From Dactylosporangium aurantiacum (lineage in GTDB: Bacteria; Actinomycetota; Actinomycetes; Mycobacteriales; Micromonosporaceae): a DNA stretch of 64,000 bases. The notes under the pieces were generated by a model. That model worked only from the letters and a program-made list of their open reading frames with translations, was not told the origin of the DNA and did no database searches. A program made the position numbers and the translations under genes. The stretch spans positions 10,912 to 74,911 of the forward strand of contig NZ_JNYJ01000060.1 of NCBI RefSeq assembly GCF_000716715.1, given 5' to 3'. Positions 57,525 to 64,000 of the stretch are shown piece by piece; positions within the stretch are counted from its first letter, which is position 1, and each line of letters begins with the position of its first letter.

Positions 57525-58422
57525 GCACGGCGTGCAGGGCGCGGTGCACGACGCCGCCGGCCGCGCGCAGGGCCTGGCGGGCCTCGTCGACGTCGGCGCG
57601 GGTGAGCAGGGTCAGCAGGGCCACCTTCGCCTCGTCACCGGCGGCAGTGAGGGCCTTCTGGCAGGTGTCGGCGGGCAGCCCGGTCGCCTGCACGAGCATG
57701 CGGACCTGGCGGACCCGCAGCTTGGCGTTGCTGGCGACCATGTCGGTCATCAGGTTCGAGTACGTGCGGCCGAGGCGGATCATCACGGCGGTCGACAGGG
57801 CGTTGAGGACGAGCTTCTGCGCCGTGCCGGCCTTCATCCGGGTCGAGCCGGTGACCACCTCGGGTCCGGTGTCGACGGCGATGTGGATGTCGGCGTGCGC
57901 GGCCAGCGGCGCCTCCGGGTTCGCCGACAGCAGCACGGTGCGGGCGCCGCGGTCGCGGGCGGCCCGCAGCGCGCCGCCGACGAACGGGGTGCCGCCGCTG
58001 GCGGTGATGCCGAACGCGACGTCGCCGGCGGTGAGCGCCGCGGTGGCGGTGGCCGCCCCGGTGTCGGCGTCGTCCTCGGCGGCCTCCACCGCGTCGGTGA
58101 GCGCGCGCAGGCCGCCGGCGAGGTGGGCGACGACCCGGCCGGGCTCGACGCCGTACGTGGGACGCAGCTCGGTCGCGTCGAGCACCGCCATCCGGCCGGA
58201 GGTGCCGGCGCCGAAGTAGTGCAGCCGGTGCCCTGAACGCAGCGCGTCGACGCTGCAGTCGACGGCCTCGGCCAGGTCCGGCAGCACGGTGGCGACGGCG
58301 GTGGCGACGGTCGCGTCCTCGGCGTTGATGAGCTCGAGGATCTGCAGCGTCGGCAGCCGGTCGATCTGATGGGTCCGCGCGTTGCGTTCCTCCGTCGGGG
58401 CGATCGGGGGAGGGACGGTCAC
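57514..58422 (-). CDS. murQ: N-acetylmuramic acid 6-phosphate etherase
   Basis: A 302-residue SIS-domain lyase that cleaves the lactyl ether of MurNAc-6-phosphate to GlcNAc-6-phosphate and D-lactate. Landmarks: TEERNARTHQIDRLPTLQIL, HYFGAGTSGRMAVLDATELRPTYG, AEDDADTGAA with the catalytic Glu region, GITASGGTPFVGGALRAAR, the VTGSTRMKAGTAQKLVLNALSTA signature, and YSNLMTDMVASNAKLRVR. GTG 58422 overlaps the rpiR stop (GTGA) and has GAGG upstream. The last codons lie in the 45-bp repeat. It works in cell wall recycling together with the adjacent kinase and importer. Confidence 0.97.
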   Translation of the reverse strand: MTVPPPIAPTEERNARTHQIDRLPTLQILELINAEDATVATAVATVLPDLAEAVDCSVDALRSGHRLHYFGAGTSGRMAVLDATELRPTYGVEPGRVVAHLAGGLRALTDAVEAAEDDADTGAATATAALTAGDVAFGITASGGTPFVGGALRAARDRGARTVLLSANPEAPLAAHADIHIAVDTGPEVVTGSTRMKAGTAQKLVLNALSTAVMIRLGRTYSNLMTDMVASNAKLRVRQVRMLVQATGLPADTCQKALTAAGDEAKVALLTLLTRADVDEARQALRAAGGVVHRALHAVRVY

Positions 58423-59333
58423 CAGGGGCCTCGTTCCGGTCGCACCCGACGGGCGCGCACGGCCTCGCGGGTCTTCTCCACGGCCGCCTTGGTCTGCGCG
58501 TACGTCTTCTGGGCGACCCCGACGAACACGCAGTCCACGACGGTGAGCTGAGCCAGCCGGCTGGCCATCGCCCCGGAACGGAACGTGGTCTCGCGGGCGG
58601 CGGTGGTGAGGGTCAGGTCGGCGATGCGGGTGATCGGCGACTTGGGGAAGTTGGTGAGCGCGACGGTCGTGGCGCCGCGCCGGCCGGCCTCGCCGAACGC
58701 CTCGATCGTGTCGGTGGTGGTGCCGGTGTGCGAGATGCCGATGGCCACGTCGCGCTCGTCCAGCAGCGCCGCGCTGGTGAGCGCCAGGTGCAGGTCGGAC
58801 CAGGAGTAGGCGACCAGCCCGACGCGGTGCAGCTTCATCTGGAAGTCGCGGGCGACGAACGCGCTGGCGCCCACCCCGTAGATGTCCACCCGGCGGGCCG
58901 CGGCGACCGCGTCGATCACCCGCTGCAGGATGTCCAGGTCGAGTTGGGCGGCGGTGTCCTCGACGGCCCGGGCGTCGGCGAACGCGATCGTCTTGACGAC
59001 GGTGGCGAGGTCGTCGGTCTGGCTGATGTCGCTGCCGGGCGCCTCGCCGGCGCCGCCGTCGTCCAGCGCCCGCCCGGCCTCGGCCGCCAGGCGCAGCCGC
59101 AGCTCCGGGTACCCGGAGAAGCCGATGGCCCGGCAGAACCGGATGACCGTCGTCTCGGACGTCTCGGCGCGTTTGGACAGCTCCGTGATCGTCAGCTGGG
59201 CGGCGGTCGCGGACTCGTCGGCGATGATCCGTCCGACGCGCTGCTCCGCCGGGGAGAGTGAGGGTAACAATCCCCGGATCTTCACCGCGGTGGACGTGGC
59301 CCCGCCCTCGGCGGGCGGCCGGCTCGGCTTCAT
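58419..59333 (-). CDS. MurR/RpiR-family transcriptional regulator
   Basis: A 304-residue regulator. The N-terminal HTH_6 domain has IRGLLPSLSPAEQRVGRIIAD and LTITELSKRAETSETTVIRFCR, followed by the SIS sugar-phosphate domain with VDIYGVGASAFVARDFQMKL, VAIGISHTGTTTDTIEAF and TTVALTNFPKSPITRIAD. Such proteins repress amino-sugar genes and respond to a sugar phosphate, in MurR's case MurNAc-6-P. It is first in an operon with murQ and divergent from the kinase gene; GGAAAGTTTCC lies 4 bp upstream of its start. Confidence 0.95.
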   Translation of the reverse strand: MKPSRPPAEGGATSTAVKIRGLLPSLSPAEQRVGRIIADESATAAQLTITELSKRAETSETTVIRFCRAIGFSGYPELRLRLAAEAGRALDDGGAGEAPGSDISQTDDLATVVKTIAFADARAVEDTAAQLDLDILQRVIDAVAAARRVDIYGVGASAFVARDFQMKLHRVGLVAYSWSDLHLALTSAALLDERDVAIGISHTGTTTDTIEAFGEAGRRGATTVALTNFPKSPITRIADLTLTTAARETTFRSGAMASRLAQLTVVDCVFVGVAQKTYAQTKAAVEKTREAVRARRVRPERGPW

Positions 59334-59336
59334 GTG

Positions 59337-59347
59337 GGAAAGTTTCC
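59337..59347. promoter_or_regulatory. Palindrome GGAAAGTTTCC, candidate RpiR operator
   Basis: An 11-bp perfect palindrome in the gap between rpiR and the divergent kinase gene. Related sequences (GAAAGTTCC and GGAAACCTTC arranged as an inverted pair) occur upstream of ngcE at 60550-60573. Confidence 0.6.
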
Positions 59348-59386
59348 GTTCTCACGACCTTTTCGTCAATGCAGTACGGTGTCCGG

Positions 59387-60370
59387 GTGCGCGTACCCCT
59401 GGTCGTCGGCGTCGACGCGGGCGCGACCAGCACCCGCTGCCTGGTCAGCACCGTCGACGGCACGGTGCTCGGCCGGGGCCGGGCCGCCGGGGCCAACCAG
59501 AACTCCAGTGGTGGCAGCCCGGCGCGGGCCCTGGCGGAGGCGCTCGGCGCGGCCCTGCGGGGCCTCGACCCGGCCGCGGTCGCCCTCGGGGTGATCGGCG
59601 CTGCCGGTGCCGCGTCGGCCGGCCGGGAGGAGGCGCGGCAGGCCGCGCGGGAGGCCTGGCAGGCCGCCGGGCTGGCCGGCGAGCCGCGCAGTGTCACCGA
59701 CCTGGAGGTGGCCTTCGCCGCCGGCACGGGCCGGCCGGACGGGCTGCTGCTGCTGTCCGGCACGGGCGCGGCGGCGGTGGCGTTCCGCGCCGGCGTGCCG
59801 CACCGCCGCTGCGACGGGTACGGCTGGCTGCTCGGCGACGAGGGCTCGGCGGTCTGGCTGGGCCGCGAGGCGCTCCGCGCGGTGCTGTGCGCCCTGGACG
59901 GCCGCGGGCCGGCCACGCTGCTGACGGACCCGGTCACCGCGGCCCTGGAGGTGGCCGGGCACGCGGACCCCGACGAGCACGCCCAGGCGCTGATCCGGGT
60001 CGCGTACCGCCGCCCGCCGGCCACCCTGGGCCTGCTGGCGCCGCTGGTCGGCCCGGCCGCCGCGGCCGGTGACGAGGTGGCCGCCGGCCTCGTGGCGGCG
60101 GCCGCCGAGCGGCTGCTGCACGCCGTGGACACCGTGGCCCGCCGCGGCGGCCTGCCGCGCGGATCCCCGGTGGTCCTGGCCGGCTCGGTGCTGCTGACCC
60201 CGGGCCCGGTCGCGACGGCCGTGCGCGCCGGCGTCGCGGACCGGTTCGGCGCGCCGCCCGCCGAGGCGCGCGACGGTGCCGCCGGCGCGGCCGCCCTCGC
60301 CGTCGCCGCGCTCACCGGCGCGCCGGCCGGCGACGCCGTGCACGCCCGGCTGACCGGGGCGGCGGGGTAG
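59387..60370 (+). CDS. BadF/BadG-type N-acetylglucosamine (amino-sugar) kinase
   Basis: A 327-residue ASKHA-fold kinase. Phosphate-1 motif VGVDAGATSTRCLV, GANQNSSGG, VGVIGAAG-like strand, DLEVAFAAG, LLLLSGTGAAAVAF, the CDGYGWLLGDEGSAVWLG signature of eukaryotic-type GlcNAc kinases, and PVVLAGSVLL near the end. It would phosphorylate imported GlcNAc or MurNAc, producing the substrate of MurQ or of the GlcNAc-6-P pathway. GTG 59387 is preferred; ATG 59369 in frame is possible. It is divergent from rpiR. Confidence 0.88.
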   Translation: MRVPLVVGVDAGATSTRCLVSTVDGTVLGRGRAAGANQNSSGGSPARALAEALGAALRGLDPAAVALGVIGAAGAASAGREEARQAAREAWQAAGLAGEPRSVTDLEVAFAAGTGRPDGLLLLSGTGAAAVAFRAGVPHRRCDGYGWLLGDEGSAVWLGREALRAVLCALDGRGPATLLTDPVTAALEVAGHADPDEHAQALIRVAYRRPPATLGLLAPLVGPAAAAGDEVAAGLVAAAAERLLHAVDTVARRGGLPRGSPVVLAGSVLLTPGPVATAVRAGVADRFGAPPAEARDGAAGAAALAVAALTGAPAGDAVHARLTGAAG

Positions 60371-60385
60371 CGCGACCGGCAACGA

Positions 60386-60573
60386 TTTCGTCAATATTTC
60401 ACCGGACGTTGCCCGGCGCGGTAGGTCCGCAAGCGCCCCGGCATCGCCGTATTTGGGCAGGTGGACAAGCGCGACGGGCCGCTCGGTGGCGGCACCGCGA
60501 CGGCCGCCGGGGCTGTCCGGACGCCACTTGGCAGGAATCTTCCGACTCTTGAAAGTTCCGTTGGAAACCTTCA
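60386..60573 (+). promoter_or_regulatory. Regulatory region upstream of ngcE
   Basis: The 255-bp gap has three elements. TTTCGTCAAT at 60386-60395 is also found at 59361-59370 before the kinase. GGAA-TC-TTCC occurs at 60534-60543. TGAAAGTTCC (60550-60559) and GGAAACCTTCA (60563-60573) form an imperfect inverted pair around GTT, related to the GGAAAGTTTCC palindrome before rpiR. They are candidate RpiR sites that would put the importer under the same control. Confidence 0.5.
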
Positions 60574-60625
60574 TTCTCGTCATCAACGAGCGCCCCCTCG
60601 ACCCCCCAACGAAGGAGCACGACGG

Positions 60626-62038
60626 ATGAACACGCTGACCCGCAGGGGTGTGCTGCAGACGGCGGCCGCCGCCGGTCTGCTGGCCACCGCCCCGGCCGCA
60701 TTGAGCGCCTGCGCCACGGGCGGCGGCAACGGGGACACCAAGACCGCCCAGGGCGACAAGAGCAACACCAACCCGCTCGGTGTCAAGGAGGACGCCGCCC
60801 TCGAGGTGGTCATCTTCAACGGCGGCTTCGGCGAGGACTACGCCAAGGCGCACGAGGCCATGTACAAGGAGCGGTACCCGAAGGCGGAGATCAAGCACTC
60901 CGCGACGCAGGAGATCAGCAAGACGCTGCAGCCGCGGTTCGTCGACGGCAGCCCGCCCGACATGGTCAACAACTCCGGCTCGGCGCAGATCGACTTCAAC
61001 GGGCTCGTCTCGCAGAACGCGCTGACCGACCTCGCCCCGCTGCTGGACGCGCCGAGCCTCGACGTCGCCGGCAAGACCGTCCGCGAGACCCTGCTGCCGG
61101 GCGCGCTGCTGCCGGGCACCTACAACGGCAAGGTCTTCGCCCTCAACTACGCGTACACCGCCTACGGCATCTGGTACGACGAGAAGCTCCTCGCCGACAA
61201 GGGTTGGCAGTACCCGAAGACCTGGGACGAGATGATCGCCCTGTGCAAGACCATCAAGGCGGCGGGCATCGCGCCGTGGACGTACCAGGGCAAGCACCCG
61301 CGCTACATGAGCTGGCCCATCCTGTCGGCGGCCGCCAAGCTGGCCGGCCCGGAGGTCCTGCTCGCCATCGACAACCTCGAACCCAACGCCTGGAAGCACG
61401 AGGCGATCAAGACCGCCGCCGACGCGTACTCGCAGCTGGCCGTCGACGGCTTCATCCTGCCCGGCTCGGAGGGCCTGGACCACATCCAGTCGCAGACCGA
61501 GTGGTCGAAGGGCAACGCCGTCTTCATCTCCTGCGGCTCGTGGCTGGAGAGCGAGCAGAAGAAGGTCACGCCGCCCGCGTTCCGGATGGCGATCGCGCCG
61601 ACGCCGAGCCTGAGCAGCGGTGACAAGCTGCCGTTCGAGGCGCTGCGAGGGACCGCCGGTGAGCCGTACATCGTGCCGGCGAAGGCGAAGAACGCCAACG
61701 GCGGCATGGAGCTCATGCGCATCATGCTGTCCAAGAAGGGCGCCGCGGACTTCATGAGGAAGACCTCCAGCCTGACCTGCGTCGCGGGCGCGGAGGAGGG
61801 CGTCGAGCTGCCGCCCGGCCTCACCAGCGTCACCAAGGCGCTCAAGGCGTCCGGCGACAAGGGCTTCAACTGGGTGTACAACTCCTTCTACCGCAAGCTG
61901 GAGCGCAACCTCGTCGACGCCGCCTGCGGCGACCTGTTCACCAAGCGGATCAACGCGCAGCAGTTCGTGGAGGCCTGCCAGAAGGGCGCCGACGAGATCG
62001 CCAAGGACACCTCGATCACGAAGTACAAGCGGAGCTGA
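60626..62038 (+). CDS. ngcE: GlcNAc/chitobiose ABC transporter substrate-binding lipoprotein (NgcE-like)
   Basis: A 470-residue type 1 extracellular solute-binding protein. The N-terminus has a twin-arginine RRGVLQTAAAAGLL signal with lipobox LSAC (Cys about 29), so it is exported by Tat and lipid-anchored. The body has EVVIFNGGFGEDYAKAHEAM, GSPPDMVNNSGSAQIDF, YNGKVFALNYAYTAYGIWYDEKL, YPKTWDEMIALC and AVFISCGSWLESEQ, close to the NgcE proteins of Streptomyces that bind GlcNAc and N,N'-diacetylchitobiose. GAAGGAG precedes the ATG. The two permease genes follow, but no ATPase gene does, as usual for MsiK-served importers. Confidence 0.88.
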   Translation: MNTLTRRGVLQTAAAAGLLATAPAALSACATGGGNGDTKTAQGDKSNTNPLGVKEDAALEVVIFNGGFGEDYAKAHEAMYKERYPKAEIKHSATQEISKTLQPRFVDGSPPDMVNNSGSAQIDFNGLVSQNALTDLAPLLDAPSLDVAGKTVRETLLPGALLPGTYNGKVFALNYAYTAYGIWYDEKLLADKGWQYPKTWDEMIALCKTIKAAGIAPWTYQGKHPRYMSWPILSAAAKLAGPEVLLAIDNLEPNAWKHEAIKTAADAYSQLAVDGFILPGSEGLDHIQSQTEWSKGNAVFISCGSWLESEQKKVTPPAFRMAIAPTPSLSSGDKLPFEALRGTAGEPYIVPAKAKNANGGMELMRIMLSKKGAADFMRKTSSLTCVAGAEEGVELPPGLTSVTKALKASGDKGFNWVYNSFYRKLERNLVDAACGDLFTKRINAQQFVEACQKGADEIAKDTSITKYKRS

Positions 62039-62041
62039 CGC

Positions 62042-62950
62042 ATGCGGCACGGTCGGCGCCTGTTCGTGCTCACGTTCCTCGTACCGCCCCTGGCGCTGTA
62101 CGCCGTGTTCGTCATCTCGCCCTACCTGCAGGCGTTCCAGATCTCGCTGACCGACTGGCGGGGGCTGTCGCCGACGTACGAGTACGTGGGGCCGGAGAAC
62201 TTCGGCCGGCTCCTGCAGGACCACTACGTGTGGAACGCGCTGAAGAACAACGCCATCATCCTCGTGGCGCTGCCGATCCTCACGATCGTGCTGGCGTTGT
62301 TCTTCGCCTCGATGCTCAGCGTCGGCGGCCGGTCCGGCAAGGCCGGCGTGCGCGGGGTCCGCGGCGCCGCCTTCTACCGGATCGTCTACTTCTTCCCCCA
62401 GGTGCTGTCGGTGGCGATCATCGGCGTGCTGTGGAAGGAGGTGTACGCGCCGCGCAGCGGCATCCTCAACGGCTTCCTGCGCGCCGTCGGCCTGGACAGC
62501 CTGGCCAGGCCCTGGCTCGGCGACCCGGACCTCGCGTTCTGGTGCGTGCTGGCGGTCATGGTGTGGAGCAACGTCGGGTTCTACGTCGTGCTGTTCAACG
62601 CCGCCATGCAGTCCATCCCGAAGGAGATCTACGAGGCGGCGATGCTCGACGGCGCCGAACGCGGCGAGACCCTGCGCAAGATCACCGTGCCGCTGCTGTG
62701 GGACACGATCCAGGTCGCGTGGGTGTACCTGGCGATCCTCGCGATCGACGGCTTCGCCCTGGTGCAGATCGTCACCCTGGGCGGCCCGGGCAACAGCTCC
62801 GACGTCATCGGGCTGCGGTTGTACGACACGGCACTCGGCGAGTTCAAGTTCGGCTACGCCTCCGCGATCGGGGTCGCGATGTTCTTCCTGACGCTGTCCA
62901 TCGCCTTCGTCGCGCTGCGCCTGACCCGCCGGGATCGGATCGAACTGTGA
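62042..62950 (+). CDS. ngcF: ABC sugar transporter permease (NgcF-like)
   Basis: A 302-residue permease of the MalF type with six membrane helices (RLFVLTFLVPPLALYAVFVI; YFFPQVLSVAIIGVLW; FWCVLAVMVWSNVGFYVVLF). The EAA loop is EIYEAAMLDGAERGETLRKITVPLL, with the EAA---G pattern that docks the ATPase. It starts 3 bases after ngcE and overlaps ngcG by 4 bases (GTGA). Confidence 0.93.
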   Translation: MRHGRRLFVLTFLVPPLALYAVFVISPYLQAFQISLTDWRGLSPTYEYVGPENFGRLLQDHYVWNALKNNAIILVALPILTIVLALFFASMLSVGGRSGKAGVRGVRGAAFYRIVYFFPQVLSVAIIGVLWKEVYAPRSGILNGFLRAVGLDSLARPWLGDPDLAFWCVLAVMVWSNVGFYVVLFNAAMQSIPKEIYEAAMLDGAERGETLRKITVPLLWDTIQVAWVYLAILAIDGFALVQIVTLGGPGNSSDVIGLRLYDTALGEFKFGYASAIGVAMFFLTLSIAFVALRLTRRDRIEL

Positions 62951-63780
62951 AGCGTTCCCTCAACGTCTTTTCCCACACCATGCTCGTCGGCTGGGCGGTG
63001 CTCACCACGTTCCCGCTGCTGTGGGCGGTGCTCAGCGCGTTCAAGGACGACAACGAGATCCTCAGCAGCGCGTGGAGCCTGCCGTCGAAGCTGCGCTGGG
63101 ACAACTGGAGCCGCGCCTGGACCGAGGCGAACATCGGCCGCTACTTCCTCAACACCGCGATCGTCGTCGCCGGCGCCCTGGTGCTCACCATGCTGCTCGG
63201 CGCGATGGCGGCCTACGTGCTGGCCCGGTACACCTTCCGCGGCAGCCGCGCCGTCTACTTCCTGTTCGTCGGCGGCATGATGTTCCCGGTCTTCCTGTCG
63301 CTGGTCCCGCTGTTCTTCGTGGTGAAGAACCTCGGCCTGCTCTCCACCCACCTCGGCCTGATCCTCGTCTACACCGCCTACTCGCTGCCCTTCACGGTCT
63401 TCTTCCTCACCGCGTTCTTCCGGACCCTGCCCACCGAGGTCGCCGAGGCGGCGATGGTGGACGGCTGCTCGCACTGGGGCCTGTTCTTCCGCATCATGCT
63501 GCCGATGGCCCGGCCCGGGCTGATCAGCGTCGGCATCTTCAACCTGCTCGGCCACTGGAACCAGTACGTGCTGCCGATCGTGCTCATGCAGGGCGAGGGC
63601 GCCGAGCACAAGTGGGTGCTCACCCAGGGCCTCACCGCGCTCACCATCAACCAGGGCTACGCCGGCGACTACAGCGCCCTCTTCGCCGGCATGGCGATCG
63701 CGATGCTGCCGGTGCTGATCCTGTACCTCGTGTTCCAGCGCCAGGTGCAGTCCGGCCTCACCGCGGGGCACCTCAAGTAG
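62947..63780 (+). CDS. ngcG: ABC sugar transporter permease (NgcG-like)
   Basis: A 277-residue permease of the MalG type with six helices (TMLVGWAVLTTFPLLWAVLSAF; VVAGALVLTMLLGAMAAYVLA; FMFVGGMMFPVFLSLVPLFFV-like segment; LILVYTAYSLPFTVFFLTAFF). EAA loop: EVAEAAMVDGCSHWGLFFRIMLPMARPG. GTG 62947 overlaps the ngcF stop. A perfect terminator follows at once, so the ngcEFG operon contains no ATPase gene. Confidence 0.93.
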   Translation: MKRSLNVFSHTMLVGWAVLTTFPLLWAVLSAFKDDNEILSSAWSLPSKLRWDNWSRAWTEANIGRYFLNTAIVVAGALVLTMLLGAMAAYVLARYTFRGSRAVYFLFVGGMMFPVFLSLVPLFFVVKNLGLLSTHLGLILVYTAYSLPFTVFFLTAFFRTLPTEVAEAAMVDGCSHWGLFFRIMLPMARPGLISVGIFNLLGHWNQYVLPIVLMQGEGAEHKWVLTQGLTALTINQGYAGDYSALFAGMAIAMLPVLILYLVFQRQVQSGLTAGHLK

Positions 63781-63782
63781 GC

Positions 63783-63812
63783 CCGGCGCGCCCGACGGGG
63801 GCGGCGCGCCGG
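63783..63812 (+). terminator. Terminator after ngcG
   Basis: CCGGCGCGCC (63783-63792) and GGCGCGCCGG (63803-63812) form a perfect 10-bp stem with a 10-nt loop, 2 bp after the stop codon. Confidence 0.85.
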
Positions 63813-63876
63813 CGCTTCCCGGACGCCCGCCGGTGACCGGGTCACCGGCGCGGCGCCCAACCCCTACGATCACCGG

Positions 63877-64000
63877 ATGACCACGGATGCCCCCGACAAC
63901 CCGGCCGAGCCGTCCCCGGCCCGCCCGGTCGCCGACGCGGTGCGTCGCCGGCTCGCCCGTCCGGGTCCGGCCACGCCGGGGTTCTGGCTGGCGGCGGCCC
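63877..64000 (+). CDS. Start of an unidentified gene, cut by the window edge
   Basis: ATG 63877 opens a frame that stays open to the end (MTTDAPDNPAEPSPARPV, then ADAVRRRLARPGPATPGFWLAAA). TACGAT at 63865-63870 lies 6 bases before the ATG, so a leaderless mRNA is likely. The acidic/Pro-rich start followed by a basic patch and the beginning of a hydrophobic stretch suggests a membrane protein with a cytoplasmic N-terminus. Family cannot be named. Confidence 0.55.
   Translation, partial: MTTDAPDNPAEPSPARPVADAVRRRLARPGPATPGFWLAAA

Noticed and set aside
1..64000. Prophage, integrative element or secondary-metabolite cluster
   Set aside because: No integrase, transposase, phage structural gene, PKS, NRPS or terpene synthase was found, and base composition is even apart from small regulatory islands.

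Overview
This window is about 72-75% GC with strong G/C preference at third codon positions. It shows many leaderless or near-leaderless starts, GTG and TTG starts, Tat and lipoprotein signals, secreted ricin-B-lectin enzymes and aerobic cobalamin genes. Together these point to a filamentous actinomycete, most likely of the Micromonosporaceae (inference from gene content and style; no marker gene was searched). It reads as chromosome: there are no transposases, phage genes, CRISPR arrays or replication genes.

Layout. 1-15300: a partial methyltransferase, a decayed stretch, a DHA2 exporter with its MarR regulator, a TetR gene, a NarL-type two-component system, a SnoaL-like/MarR divergent pair around a perfect palindrome, an unusual Glu/His/Tyr-rich acidic protein, an MFS exporter, a copper-type locus (CopC, cupredoxin lipoprotein, polytopic membrane protein) and secreted or lipoproteins. 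15366-21856: cobalamin locus A, a cobalamin riboswitch followed by a fused I/D chelatase, cobO, cobB, a three-domain CobE-CbiE-CbiT fusion and cobM. 22153-32256: MFS transporters, AraC/TetR regulators with clear tandem operators, methyltransferases and secreted proteins. 32288-36729: a ROK regulator, two decayed membrane-protein genes, and a cobK-PHP-hypothetical operon. 36798-43101: two secreted ricin-B-lectin proteins (one GH18) driven by the same TTGACT-N18-TAGCCT promoter, with a lipoprotein, a PLP decarboxylase and a membrane protein between them. 43894-51358: cobalamin locus B, with cobN behind a second riboswitch, divergent from a leaderless cobG-cobH-cobIJ operon, and a thioredoxin-like Fe-S protein. 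51419-55113: a methyltransferase and an MFS/isochorismatase/GlxA operon. 55236-56496: five tRNA genes on the minus strand interrupted by a plus-strand membrane protein gene; two of these tRNAs carry C33 instead of U33. 56573-57524: a tiny ORF with its own promoter and terminator, an SRPBCC protein and a 45-bp tandem repeat at the 3' end of murQ. 57514-63780: an amino-sugar locus (murQ, rpiR, BadF-type kinase, ngcEFG-type ABC importer).

How the genes work together. The cob genes cover most of the aerobic corrin ring steps (CobI, G, J, M, K, L, H, B, N plus chelatase partner, O) but are split over two loci about 22 kb apart. Both have riboswitches with nearly identical expression platforms, so they should be repressed together by cobalamin; cobK lies between them without a visible riboswitch. 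The GH18 chitinase-like enzyme would release chitin oligosaccharides outside the cell. The NgcEFG-type importer, kinase and MurNAc-6-phosphate etherase would take up and recycle GlcNAc/MurNAc sugars under an RpiR/MurR-type repressor with GGAA-TTCC sites.
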